From positions 334,649 through 380,643 of the forward strand of contig MNCI01024055.1 in assembly GCA_015680685.1 (NCBI GenBank): a DNA stretch of 45,995 nt, in the 5' to 3' direction. The stretch comes from Gnetum montanum. Lineage: Eukaryota > Streptophyta > Gnetopsida > Gnetales > Gnetaceae. Below, piece by piece: positions 1 through 9,977 of the stretch; the stretch's first letter is position 1; every line of letters starts with the position of its first letter. The notes beneath the pieces are model-generated. The model was not told the origin of the DNA. It searched no databases and saw only the letters and a program-made list of their open reading frames with translations. A program made the translations under genes and the position numbers.

Positions 1-1256
1 TCTAACTCACGTACCGTATGAAGCTCTTTCTGAGTGTTGTCCAAAACTACATTTACGCCATCTACCAGTACACCAAATAGGTCTAAAAAGAATTTAGCTG
101 ACAAATGAAAAACTATTTTTACACCCTTAATATGGGTGCTGTAGTAGGAGATAGACTTGTCGAATGAATCCACGATCCCGATCATTTCAGCTATCGACAC
201 ATCAGGGCTCGGGGTTGTAAAGAGCTCCTTAAGGCTGGCATCATCTAAACAACGGACAATGGATGATGAGGCATGGATGTGCAACCATTTCTATGCCTTA
301 TTGATCTCCCCGAACTTCATCGAGAGGGTACTCGCAGTTCGTCTTATCATGATAGGATCTTCGTTGGGAGGGACATCAACTGTAGATACAATTCGAAACC
401 ATCACATCAGTATAACACCCGGTAGTCAAACAAACACATTAACACATCTAGAAAATATTGTCACTTACCTTCAGTAATGGACTTAGAGGTACTACCCAAG
501 TCAGAGTCACAAGGGAAAATTGGTCCATTATGCGACCAATCTTCATGCAACCACCCACGAGCTGTGCATTGTGCAAACGCTGTAGAAAATCGTTTATGGA
601 AATGGACAATATCATCCTTGGTTTGAGCTAATACAGCTCCGCGAAGGGTGGGGCCTGCCATAGAGGTCTCTAGAGCTGTATGAGCCAGGGCAAGCCCATC
701 ATCATTAACGCATGTTCCCTCTTGGTTAACTTGGGGCCTGCAAAAGAACGATTGTCAAACAGAAGCAAATGCCAAACGATAAAATCTAAAAATGACAAGC
801 TAAAAAAAATATTACCTCTCTACCCAGTATACTATGCCAGGAGGGTTCTGGAATAGCGTGTGCACATGCGCAGCTAGAAACAAAGTGTCATTGATATAAT
901 CACGTCCTCGGGGCAATAGAGCCCACACACGCACTAACGGGCGAGTAGATCTGGGCCCGCCAGAGGGACTGTCCTCGATCACAAGCGGCCCCTCGTCAAT
1001 GTCTACCATAAAAATGACAATGCCCTCTGACAATCCTGGCAACATAGCCTCAAGCATGCTCTGTGCCACTTGTTCACTCAGATGTTACCAAACCACCACC
1101 TTAAATCTATCCAAGATGAAGGTGAGGAACTCACATGCCCCTTCCCTGAACCATACCCCATTGTTTTTAACAGTCAGATCAGGGGTAGGTTCATCGGTCT
1201 CAACTAGTTCAACTACTAAGACGAAAGGCTCAGTGTCCCTGTGAGTAACCAGAGCG
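1..1256 (-). pseudogene. Antisense FCP1/HAD-like accessory gene, E1 copy (exons 2-4, partial)
   Basis: The gene lies on the strand opposite to E1. Exons read: exon 2 complement(816-1256), exon 3 complement(469-737), exon 4 complement(1-379, cut by the window edge). The introns are GTAATA...GCAG (738-815) and GTAAGT...ACAG (380-468). The frame continues across both junctions: AG+G before PQVNQ, and G+TT before DVPPNED. Exon 2 is the FCP1-homology part. Exon 4 begins the domain shared with the E2 and E3 copies (motif SIAEMIGIVDSFD). I see two in-frame stops: one after FKVVVW in exon 2 and one in exon 4 after FGEINKA. This is the copy with the clearest splice phases. It may have been functional in the active element; its role is unknown. 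Confidence 0.75.
816..1256 (-). pseudogene. FCP1-homology (HAD phosphatase-like) exon 2 of the E1 antisense gene
   Basis: The translated exon contains VKNNGVWFREGACEFL, then FILDRFKVVVW, and near its end NDTLFLAAHVHTLFQNPP. Plant FCP1/NLI-interacting HAD domains have a matching series: a GVWxRPGxxEFL block, FxxGVWSS, and SNTLLxDDSPYKxxxNPPHT. In order, spacing and aromatic/glycine positions the fit is good. The last block has AAHVH where the family has the acidic DDSP, so metal-dependent phosphatase activity is unlikely. The first HAD motif is not clean in this copy; the segment FVLVVELVETD stands at about its place. The acceptor used is GTAG just right of 1256. Confidence 0.65.
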
Positions 1257-2020
1257 CTACAATAAATCAGCCATATATGCAAATGAGATGAAAATGCGTT
1301 GTCAATACTTCAAAAAATTACAAACTGTTTTCAATCAATGTATACACTGTACAACAAACTGTAAACACTCGGTATATATGTTGTTTAAAAGAGAAATAAA
1401 ACTATTCACGCTCAGTGTATACACTGTAAAAAAACATTAGCGTATACGCTGTGAAAACCATTTACACTATGAAAATAGGTCTATTCTATACACCGCCTGA
1501 AAAGAACAAACTATTTACACTCAGCTTATACGCTGTGAAAATCATCAGCGTATACGTTGTGAAAACCATCAACGTATATGCTGTAAAGATAACCATCTAC
1601 GCTATACACTATGTAAATAGTTTATGCCGAATGCTGTGCAAACAGTTTATGTCGAACGCTGTGCAAACAGTTTACGCTGAACGCTATGCAAACAGTTTAC
1701 GTTGAACGCTGTGAAAATAGTTTACGCTATAAGTTGTGAAAATAGTTTACACTATACATTGTGAAAACAGTCAGCGTATACACTGTGAAAATCATCTACA
1801 CCAAATACTGATAAAATCGTCTATGTTGTACATTGTTAAAAACGCTACACACTATTCAAGTTGTCTACGTTGTATGTTGACGACACCTTCTACGCTTAGT
1901 GTACAGACCCTATATGTTGCAGAAACCCTCTACGCTAAAATTATCTATGATACGAAAACTGTCTATGCCAAATAACATGTACAGATGAAAATAATTAACA
2001 GAGGCAAGATTAGAGCCTAC
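1257..2020. repeat. Spacer with dispersed TACGCTGTGAAAA-type short repeats
   Basis: From about 1320 the DNA is made of degenerate copies of a unit of about 20-30 bp containing TACGCTGTG(A/C)AAAC and CAGTTTACGCTGAACGCTG. The copies alternate in spacing and are not a clean tandem array. In the antisense gene model this is intron 1 of the E1 copy; in the sense direction it is part of the PR-RT spacer. No credible long ORF is seen. The same TACGCT/AGCGTA core appears in the LTRs of all three elements. Confidence 0.6.
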
Positions 2021-2250
2021 CTGTGTGACGATCCAGGCCACGAGGGAACCCTTGGCCTAGGAAGACACTACAACATGGCCTCGCTTTCCTCCTCGAAAGT
2101 CAGGTTAGGCCCCTTCCTCCCCTGGCCCTCTACCTCCCTGTCCTTTCCCATTTCGGTGTCCTCTACACTGAGATTGATAGGTTTATGTTGAGGTTTCAAC
2201 TTGCACGCCGAGCTAAATCCTCTACGTTGAGTCTGAGCCTCTATGCTCAC
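2021..2250 (-). pseudogene. Candidate exon 1 of the E1 antisense gene
   Basis: A reading frame begins MSIEAQTQRRG at 2250 and runs with one TAG to a CACAG/GTAGGC donor-like site at 2020/2021. It lies at the right distance upstream of exon 2 and downstream of a palindromic TATA (2437-2452). It does not resemble exon 1 of the E2 or E3 copies (start MAL), so it may be chance or a diverged first exon. Confidence 0.25.
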
Positions 2251-2640
2251 ACTGAGTTGGGGCCTCTATGCTCACATTTACGCTAACTTTCAGCCTCTAC
2301 GCTCACACTTACACTGGGGTTTGAGGTCTACACTTATGCTATGGTCTACGCTTACACTGAGGTTTACGCTTACGCTGAGGTTTATGCTCACACTCGGTTT
2401 TCCTTCCAATTCATGATGCCTCCAAATGACGCACCTGCGCTATATATAGCGCTGAGTCGACCTCGCCGCCACCGCCACTGCCTTTTGATTTCTTTTAAAT
2501 ATTTTTACTATTTTATCTATTTTAATTAAAATTTTTTTAAAATAAAAAGTACGAAAACATATATAAAACAAAACAAACACTACCACATGCTGATTCCCTC
2601 GTAAACCAACTTTAGAGGTCCACACTGAACATTTTGGCAC
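2251..2640. repeat. Continuation of TACGCT repeats, then AT-rich spacer
   Basis: From about 2220 to 2400 there are some twelve copies of C(T/A)CTACGCT or TTACGCT spaced by roughly 10-20 bases, on the + strand. From 2500 to 2570 the DNA is AT-rich with runs of A and T. No coding sequence is supported. Confidence 0.5.
2437..2452 (-). promoter_or_regulatory. Perfect 16-bp palindrome with central TATATATA, candidate core promoter
   Basis: GCGCTATATATAGCGC reads the same on both strands. It lies about 185 bases upstream of the ATG at 2250 on the - strand. A TATA box here could start the antisense gene, and by symmetry also a + strand transcript towards pol. Function is inferred only. Confidence 0.4.
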
Positions 2641-2670
2641 AAACTCTCCTATGCAAATTTTATGGTGAAC

Positions 2671-2880
2671 ATTCAGCTCGGTAAGGCCTTAAACTGCAAC
2701 AGACACCCATGATGGCTCGGTATGGCCTTAAACTGCCATCATGGCCCGGTAAGATCTTAAACTACCACATACAAACCCCCTTCAGCCTAGTATGGCCTTA
2801 AACTACCATGATGGCCCGGTAAGGCCTTAAACTGCCACCTGCGGATCACATTTGGCCTGGTATGGCCTTAAACTGCCATG
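2671..2880. repeat. Minisatellite with core GGCCTTAAACTGCC between antisense gene and pol
   Basis: Seven imperfect units of about 25-40 bp carry CGGTA(A/T)GGCCTTAAACTGCC, alternating with CATGATGGCC or similar. The core TTAAACT is shared with the 27-bp array on the other side of the antisense gene in E2 and E3. Confidence 0.75.
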
Positions 2881-2986
2881 CGTCCCGATGCAATGATAAA
2901 CCACCATTGTGCATGTACACATGATTTACATTATCAAAGAACATGAAACAACACCTATTAGCTCATTCTGCCCTCTGTTTATTAGC

Positions 2987-2988
2987 AG
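2987..2988 (+). other. Candidate splice acceptor in front of pol (E1)
   Basis: The sequence ends with a pyrimidine-rich run, CTGCCCTCTGTTTATTAGCAG, and is followed by GAATAAGCCTGATGGAT. The equivalent place in E3 has TTTCTTGATGGTTTTGCAG before a matching ATGGAT. Alignment of the two copies puts both CAGs just before the conserved pol start. Ogre elements are known to have an intron between protease and RT. Confidence 0.55.
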
Positions 2989-4280
2989 GAATAAGCCTGA
3001 TGGATTGTCAGCGTTTATCCACACCCTTGATCATCGATGGACCATATGGAAAAATCATAAGAGAAATTGACATAAACTCTATCAGCTTAGGTACATCAAT
3101 GAAAGACATACTCATAGCTTCAACACAACAGAAAATAGATAGCTACAAAGGTATGACACAACCCCTTTACATAGAAGCTGAAAACATCACCGAAGACTCG
3201 TCGACTGAAACCCCCATCGTTATGCCTAATGGTGAAATCAAAATATTAAAATTAAGTACATTATTGCAACCTCAACTAGCTAAAGACATAGAAGATGTGC
3301 TCTGAAACAACATGAAAGCATTCGCTTGGTCCTACATGGACATGCCCGAGTTAGATCCTCGAATTGTCCAGCACAATATTATCCTTGATCCAAAACTGAG
3401 GCCAATAAAACAAAAGGCACGAAAGGTTAAACCTGAGGTAGCATTGGCAGTTCGCAATGAGATCACCAAACTTTACCAGGCTAGTTTCATTCGGGTTTTT
3501 GATTATGCCGATTGGGTATCCAACATGGTCATTGTCCCGAAAAAGAACAAAAGTATTCGCTTATGCATTGACTTCCGGGATCTCAACGTTGCAACCATAA
3601 AAGATGATTTTCCCCTACTCAGCATTGATCAACTTGTTGACTCAACCACTAGGCATGCCCTATTATCTTTTATGGATGGCTTCTCAGGATACAATCAAAT
3701 ACGCATTAACCCGAAGCATCAGCTTCGAACTACCTTTATGACACCATGGGGAAACTTTTGTTACAAAATGATGCCCTTCGGTCTCAAGAACGTTGGGGCC
3801 ACATATCAAAGGGCGATGACATTCATTTTTAGCGATTACATGTTGCACTCGCTCAACGACTATGTGAATGACATTGTGGTTAAATAAAAGACATTAGAAC
3901 AACATGTACAAGATCTTCACCTAGTACTAAAGCGTTATTTAAAATATGAGCTAAGACTTAACCAAAAGAAATGCATCCTCGGAGTCAAAACAGGAAAAAT
4001 TCTTGGATTCATAGCCTCGGAAGTAGGGATACGAGTAGACCCCAATAAAGTTAAGGCAATAAAAAACTTAAATTCACCTAGCAACCTTACCAAACTTTGA
4101 GGTCTACAAGGTAGATTACAGTTCATCAGACGTTTCATAGAAAAACTAACGGATAAGTTGAAACCTATGAACCACTTGCTACGCAAGAGTGTCCATTTTG
4201 AATGGACTCCTTAGTGCCAAGAAGCATTTGACAATATTAAAGCAGCACTCGGTCAACTACCCATTGTTTATCCACCTCAA
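2989..4280 (+). pseudogene. pol: E1 pol: N-terminal part and reverse transcriptase
   Basis: RNA-dependent DNA polymerase of a Ty3/gypsy element. Visible blocks: TGPYG-like linker near 3038, RLCIDFRDLN near 3567, LLSFMDGFSGYNQI near 3660 (first catalytic Asp kept), MMPFGLKNVGATYQRAMTF near 3768, and YVNDIVVK near 3868, where the catalytic YVDD box has lost its first Asp. The connection region follows (GLQGRLQFIRRF near 4100). In-frame stops are at 3303, 3885, 4098 (probably CGA to TGA) and 4212 (probably CAG to TAG). The frame is otherwise continuous from 2943. Confidence 0.92.
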
Positions 4281-4680
4281 AATGATAAACTATTTTTCAT
4301 CTACCTCACCACTTTGGATTCGTCAATCGCATCCATCCTTTGCCAGAAACAAGATGATGGAACTGAAGTCCCTGTCTACTACTTAAGCCATGCATTAGTA
4401 GCCCATGAGAAGAAATATAATGAGGTGGAGAGGTCATGCTTAGCCCTAGTCTTTTCCCTAAAGAAATGGAGACATTACCTCTTCCATAACCAAGTTAACA
4501 TAATCTGCAAGGATAATGTGCTCAGAGCCATCACTGGAAATATTTACGAGTCAAGTAGAATAGCCCGTTGAAAAGCCATGATAGCTGAGTTTGACCTACA
4601 CTACATAGCGCAATCATCAATTAAGGTTCAGAACATAGCAAATCAAATGACTATGTCACCAACACACAACCAGGCAACAA
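4281..4680 (+). pseudogene. pol: E1 pol: first RNase H domain
   Basis: Typical retrotransposon RNase H blocks follow RT: SIASILCQKQDDG, YYLSHALVAHEKKYNEVER, LALVFSLKKWRHYLF and FDLHYIAQSS. In this lineage the first RNase H often lacks the full catalytic set; here the usual leading Asp of the DAS-type motif appears as DSSIAS. A TGA at 4569 replaces Trp in the ARWKA motif. Confidence 0.88.
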
Positions 4681-4728
4681 TAGAGCCAAAATTCCTCGAT
4701 GAAAATGTGAGTGCAATAGACATAATAC

Positions 4729-5130
4729 TCGATGGCTACGATGCTATTTTAAACTTTGATGGAGCATCCACCTCTCGAGGGGGAAGTGCTGCTGCCATCA
4801 TCACCTATCCCTCCAGGGAGATCAGACCCTTTGCTTATCATTTCGACTTTTGCTGTACCAACAACATAGCAAAGTACGAAGGTCTCCTTAGAGGTCTTAT
4901 GGTAGCATTAGCTTCAAACATCACATGACTTGTGCTCAGAGGAGATTCACAACTAGTTTTGAACCAAGTCACAGATATTTATACATGCAAAGCACAACAT
5001 TTACAATCGTACTGTGACTTAGCCAAACATTTAATGAAATAATTCAAAAACATGGACATGCAACATGTCTCCAGATACGACAATACCATCGCAGACGCAC
5101 TGGCCACATTAGCGTTAAACATATCGCTTG
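4729..5130 (+). pseudogene. pol: E1 pol: archaeal-type second RNase H (aRNH)
   Basis: A second, distinct RNase H follows the first. The four acidic residues are visible in order: NFDGASTSRGGSA (Asp), NIAKYEGLLRGL (Glu), LRGDSQLVLNQV (Asp) and NTIADALATLAL (Asp). This dual arrangement defines the Tat/Ogre group among plant Ty3/gypsy elements (family knowledge). A TGA at 4926 (from CGA) and a TAA near 5040 interrupt it. Confidence 0.88.
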
Positions 5131-5339
5131 ACATGTTTCATACATTTCCAAGCTCCATAATCAACTATGAAAAACCCATAACCGATATGCTTGATATATT
5201 TCCAATTGCATCCGTTAGTACAACACACGTGATAGAATGGTATGACAACATAAAAGAATACCTTCTACGCGGAGAAACACCCCAACACTTAACGAATGCA
5301 CAGAAAGACGTGATAAGAAAGCATTCTCAGCAATATCCA

Positions 5340-6475
5340 CTGGTAGGGGACACCTTGTGTCATCGATCCTACGAAGGCATATTGCTAACATGCGTTAGTA
5401 GCACTGATGTCGAGAGCATCGTTGAGCAAGTACATGACGAGCTATGCGGAGGACACATAGCACCTAAAGAAATGGCAACAAAGATAAGACGCTTAGGCTA
5501 TTATTGGCCACACATAGAGTATGATTGGCTCTCCAAAGCTAAAACATGTAGCATTTGTTAAAGACATAGTATTCTGATCCATGTCCCACCAAATGAGTTA
5601 CATACAGCACAAATTACATAGCCCTTTCAAAAGTAGGGGTTGGATCTTATTGGACCAATAACACCCTCATCTTCTGTAGGGCATAGCTTCATCATAACCA
5701 CGACAGAGTATTTCACGAAGTAGGTAGAAGCTGTTCCCCTTTGGAAAACCACATCTAAACACATATGCAACTTCATTCTTGAAAACATTGTGACCCGTTT
5801 TGGTGTCCCCATGACCATCATCACTGATAATGGATCACAATTCAGCAATGCCAAAACCAAAACTTTCTATGAAAGTCTGGGGATCAAAAACTCATTTTCA
5901 TCCCCTTACTACCCTCAAAGCAATGGGTAAGCAGAGGCCACAAATAAACTATCATTACAGTACTTAAAAAGATGCTTACCCAAAGCAAGAAAAGATGGCA
6001 CGAGCAGCTGGTATACGCACTATGGGCATATCGCACTACGCATCGGAATTCAACAGGTAAAACACCGTATAGTCTTGTTTATGGTTTAGAAGTTGTTTTA
6101 CCCTTGGAATTACAGGTACCATCTTTAAGGATCACACTTTTTGAACTCCTTGATGAAGGGAAAAACAATGACCTACACATCATTGACCTAGACTCGGTGG
6201 AGGAGGAACGCATATGTGCCCTCGATCAAATTGAATGATACCAAAAATGACAATGGAAATGCCATCGGCATGACATTCATAAGCACCCTATCAAAGAAGG
6301 AAACCTTGTACTTAAGGCCATTCGGGAACACCTGGACAAATTCTCAGCCAACTGGGAAGGGCCCTAATTGATCATCAAAGCGTATGATAACAGAGCATTC
6401 AAGTTGGCTGATATGGAAGGGCATGAGCTTGCAAATCCAACCAATCACTTGTTCTTGAAACCATTCTACATTTGA
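5340..6475 (+). pseudogene. pol: E1 pol: integrase
   Basis: Inserts the cDNA into the host genome. The zinc-binding HHCC part is seen in VHDELCGGHIAPKEM and CSIC (5430-5560), the core acidic residues in GLDLIGPI (5634 on), ITDNGSQF (near 5820) and NGxAEATNK (near 5925), so the DDE triad is intact. The C-terminal part has KFSANWEGP and ADMEGHELANPTNH and stops with TGA at 6473. Stops at 5559, 5619, 5634 and 5928 fit CAA to TAA or TGG to TAG changes. A one-base loss in the A-run near 5967 shifts the frame before KRWHEQLVYALWAYRTT. Confidence 0.92.
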
Positions 6476-6504
6476 GTATAGGCTTAGGTACATGGAAGTC
6501 CTGG

Positions 6505-6720
6505 CATGGTGACTTAAAATTGATACCACGACTCATCCTGGAATCATGATGGTAAACTAATACCATAGCTCGTCTTGGAATCATGATGGTAAACTGATAC
6601 CATAGTTCATCCTGGAATCATGACGGTAAACTGATACCATAGAATAGTCCTGGAATCATGACTTAAAACTAATACCACACCTCGTCCTGGCATCATGATG
6701 ATAAACTGATATCACACAGT
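6505..6720 (+). repeat. Tandem repeat, unit about 37 bp, 3' of E1 pol
   Basis: Five to six copies of GGTAAACTGATACCATAG followed by CTCATCCTGGAATCATGA. Divergence between units is moderate. It begins about 30 bases after the pol stop. Confidence 0.8.
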
Positions 6721-6774
6721 GTCTACAATGACAATAAACTAGCACCCATCTAGTACGACAGTAAACTGCCACTA

Positions 6775-6935
6775 CTTGCCAGAGTCCGCTAAGACTATAA
6801 ACTGGTTTTCCTCTTCATGGTCTGCTAAGACTAGAAACTAGCAATGCACCGTCCTCCACAACACTAAATGGGAAATGTCCAACGGGCCATGACATAAAAC
6901 TAACCCATGATAGTCTGCTAAGACTATAAACTGGC
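6775..6935 (+). repeat. Degenerate repeats with GTCTGCTAAGACTATAAACTGG core
   Basis: Three to four copies of TCTGCTAAGACTATAAACTGG with variable spacers. In E3 the same region, read on its sense strand, has a matching core (CATCTGCTACGACGTAAAAC and relatives), so the 3' minisatellite is a family feature. Confidence 0.65.
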
Positions 6936-7949
6936 AATTTCATCTCTGGTTCCTCAATCCATGGTTACATTCAAACTTCATCAGAATCGTTGTATCGCTC
7001 GTCATCGGTCGATCATATACAGTGTTGCCATTCATATACAGTGCCTAAAATCTCATCTGGTGCCTTTGTTTCATCAGTCACTATTTAAGTCTAAGCTTGC
7101 TTACTCACTCATTGGTTTTCTTGTCTTCCTGGAGTTGTGTTTGCAGGATGAAACTTAGAGGTGTTCGCACAAGAATGCACTTCATCATAAGTAGGAAGGT
7201 GAGACATTTTTCACAGTGCACATGACAAGACTAATCAAGCCATTCACTAGTACATCCCCTATTTCATATCCCTCCTATCCCCCAACACCTTATACTTGGT
7301 TACATCTCGAACACATCTGATATAGCCGAAATACTATTGCATATTGCGCCACTCTTAAGTGGTTGCAACCCACAACATAGCATTTGAGAAAAAAAACAAA
7401 AAATGAAAAAAAAAACGTCATCCTTTCCCACATAAAACACAAGACGGGATGACAGTTACCTCGAAAGCAAATGTTCATGTCCAAAACAATCAAGTGACAT
7501 CACGTTGCATGGCTTTGATTCTCCGCCAATAGGCTCCCCCTAAAACACTAAACAAGGGCCCTGTTCCTCCAAAGAATGCAACACATCATCACATGGCTTT
7601 GGTCTTGCAGACAAGTCCTCTTGGGCACTAACCAAAAGTCTTGTTCTGCCAAAGGACGCACATCGCATGTCTTGATTCCAAGTCTTCTAAAAAATGGCTA
7701 TTGACAAGGATCAGCATGATACACACCATAGCATCCCCTTTACCATGCACAATCCCTTGGTCAGTTCTCAATCCCCACAATCTCTATGTCCCTATCCAGC
7801 TACAAATTTTACTTCCCTAATCTCAGGTACTACTGAACATCGTACGATGATGTCTAGCCAAGGTGCCAACGGACAACGTTTCTACCAAGTTGCTTGTGGT
7901 ATTTTGCACTTCTTTGTCGACGCTTCTCGGGTCAATTCCTCCAAGCATC
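6936..7949 (+). other. E1 3' untranslated region between minisatellite and polypurine tract
   Basis: About 1 kb without a supported gene. It includes A-runs near 7388-7415. The short frames here have no recognisable domain, and the longest (7694-8035) runs through the polypurine tract into the LTR, so I do not call it a gene. Confidence 0.5.
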
Positions 7950-7965
7950 AACAAAGAGGGGCCAA
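7950..7965 (+). other. E1 polypurine tract
   Basis: AACAAAGAGGGGCCAA directly precedes TGAAACACCA. E3 has AACAAAGAGGGGCCAT directly before its 3' LTR. The tract primes plus-strand cDNA synthesis. Confidence 0.85.
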
Positions 7966-8174
7966 TGAAACACCACAAAATTTTGTGCTTAGTACTTCTA
8001 CAACAAGAATCGAGCTAAGTCATGATGTTCCTTAGCATGACTAAAACTTGAGGGCCTCATAGACAGCTTCAAGCGGAGTCAAACTCAACAAGAAGCAGTT
8101 CCCTGGGATCCACAGACAACCATGGTGGCATCTGGTATCAAACATGACAACTTCAAAGCTCAAAATACTTAGTC

Positions 8175-8655
8175 TCCACTAAGTATACATTCTCAACATA
8201 TACGCCTAGCGTATATGCCCAAGTATACATTCTCAGCGTATACGCCTAGCATATACTCTCAAGTTGGCATTCTCAATGTATACGCCCAACGTACACATCC
8301 ACAGCGTATAAGCCCAGCATACACATCCAACGTATACGCCTCACATGTACACTCAGGGTGTATGACTAGTATATATACCTAGCATGCAATCCCCGAAGAT
8401 GGCATGGAAACAACACTGAAGAGCAAGACTTGGCATAGAGCATCAACTCACATGGACAGGGCAATCATCAAGTGATGACATCATGCATCCTGGAGTCTAT
8501 ACACTAAGCATGTACATTCTGCATGCCCAGCGTATACGCCCAGTAGACACAGTGGATGCGTCCAACGTATATGCCTAGTAGACACAACGTATACGCCCAG
8601 CGTATATGCCCAGCAAATACAGTGTATATGCCCAAGGTCTACGCCCAACAGATGC
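8175..8655. repeat. AGCGTATACGCC repeats in U3 of the E1 LTR
   Basis: About twenty degenerate copies of (C)AGCGTATACGCCC or variants (AACGTATACGCC, AGCATATACTC). The centre GCGTATACGC is a perfect palindrome. This is the usual place for enhancer repeats in an LTR; that role is inferred. Confidence 0.7.
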
Positions 8656-8742
8656 AGCACATTGTACACTTGTAAATTTCATTCTATTGCACCTGGTCAA
8701 CGTGCCATGTGTCACCCAACCCAAGTCTAACATCTAAACCTG

Positions 8743-8750
8743 TATAAAAA
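8743..8750 (+). promoter_or_regulatory. TATA box of the E1 LTR
   Basis: TATAAAAA inside the LTR, about 780 bases from its start and about 590 from its end. The E2 and E3 LTRs have TATAAATA at the equivalent place. Confidence 0.6.
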
Positions 8751-9341
8751 CCCCAATTTTTCATTAGATCAGGGTCGATGGGCAATGTGGAACAAACTAG
8801 AGAGAAAAATAGAGATGATAATAACCAGAGTAGAAACCCTGTATGTTGGACCTTACCCTGCACGTTGAGTATATAGCCTCTACACTGTGCTTGCAGTCTG
8901 AACCAGCACACAGTCATCCCTGCATCCACCAAGGCTATTTGTCCACCTTGTGTCAAAGCCACAACTACGTTAGACCGATGCATTGTAACTCTCATTTCTC
9001 AATAACATTGCTACATTTCTTTGCTAAAATTTGTCAAAGTTTTCATTCATTGGTGCATGTTTACTATTTATGCTCTTATACATTTACGCTCCGCTTACGC
9101 CATTCACTCTATTTATGCTTCATTTTACATCAGTTACATTGTTTATGTATAACCCAGCGTATAGCACTTTGTGGTACATTCGGGGAAATCCTTGCCTGAT
9201 CCGCATGTGCACCACTCAAGGTACTCTGCCTTCATTAATTCTAGCTTGCCCTCAAGCAAAGGTAGGGTCTTCTATGCATATCTGGAGATCTCCTGGTTTC
9301 TATTTCCTTCCAGCCGAAGACTGATGATTTCGAACGGTACA

Positions 9342-9625
9342 CTAGGGTTTGTCAATAATGGAGGTTTTGCAGGATGATTTGATTTGGACTTATGTGATGC
9401 TGTTAATAATCACACATAGCACTAAGATGGAGACAACAATGGCCATGGTGAAGGTGGACATGACTAAGGCGCTGGAATGCTGACAAATTTCTTGTTCTCT
9501 GATGGATGTAGAGACCATGAACCAGGCAATGGAGGCACAAGAGTAGTCTCAACGCTTTCAACCTTAGCATCGTCTAGGGATATATACAGCATCATCATTA
9601 TCGTCGTCGTTGTCGGTGGCCTGCA
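9342..9625. other. E2 spacer upstream of the antisense gene
   Basis: Just right of the E1 LTR. It includes GATATATACAGC near 9578, a possible TATA box about 45 bases before the ATG at 9626. No coding sequence is supported. Confidence 0.4.
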
Positions 9626-9977
9626 ATGGCTTTGTTACCAGTAGATTATCGCCATGTAGAAAGAAAAATTGAAGAAATGGAGTTTGCATAGCAAGTGTTC
9701 GATAGAATATCTGTAGTAAATGATTTGAATTTGTATAATATCCTAGTCTGGATTTTGGTATGGAATTTTCCCGTAGTAGTTGAAATTATTAATGATAATG
9801 ATTGTAGTCTATCAACATTAAGAAAAATAAATTTCAGTAAGAAGCTTCAGCTTCAGAATGGGTTTCCTACACTTAGGACGGTGCCATGTAGCCTTACATT
9901 ATATCACAGAAAGAGTGAAGTTGTTCCATGACATGGTCAAATGTGCCAACACTAACGTTTGTTATTGTGTTATGCAG

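Larger units (their letters stand above)
1..9341 (+). mobile_element. E1: giant Ty3/gypsy (Tat/Ogre-like) retrotransposon, 5' part outside window
   Basis: The element is read left to right. It has the end of an antisense accessory gene (1-1256), a repeat-rich spacer, pol (2989-6475) in the order RT, RNase H, archaeal-type RNase H, integrase, then a minisatellite 3' region, a polypurine tract and a 3' LTR. The LTR starts with TGAAACACCA like the LTR of E3 and ends in TACA at 9341. The gag, protease and 5' LTR should lie left of the window. DNA right of 9341 belongs to E2 on the other strand, so E1 looks like an insertion within E2. The dual RNase H is the hallmark of the Tat lineage (family knowledge). 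The element is dead: pol carries about ten in-frame stops and one frameshift. Confidence 0.85.
7966..9341 (+). repeat. E1 3' LTR (about 1.38 kb)
   Basis: The left end TGAAACACCA follows the polypurine tract and matches the E3 LTR start. The right end GATTTCGAACGGTACA aligns with the E3 end GTTTTCCATCGTTACA. U3 (8170-8650) is packed with GCGTATACGCCCAGC-type repeats; a TATA box lies at 8743. The next bases, CTAGG, would be the 5-bp target duplication; its partner is outside the window. Confidence 0.75.

Noticed and set aside
157-477. 106-codon + strand frame
   Set aside because: It is the shadow of exons 3-4 of the antisense gene, whose frames, splice sites and homologues support the other strand.
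1330-2400. TACGCT repeat region as a second CRISPR-like or coding array
   Set aside because: The open frames through it are a by-product of the repeats (Val/Tyr/Lys-rich) and no domain or start signal supports them.
7694-8035. 113-codon + strand frame after E1 pol, possible env-like gene
   Set aside because: It crosses the polypurine tract and LTR start, has no transmembrane or known domain, and is not kept in E3.
8175-8655. Regularly spaced short repeats that look CRISPR-like
   Set aside because: Units vary in sequence and spacing, there are no constant repeats with unique spacers, and they lie in an LTR U3 of a plant retrotransposon.
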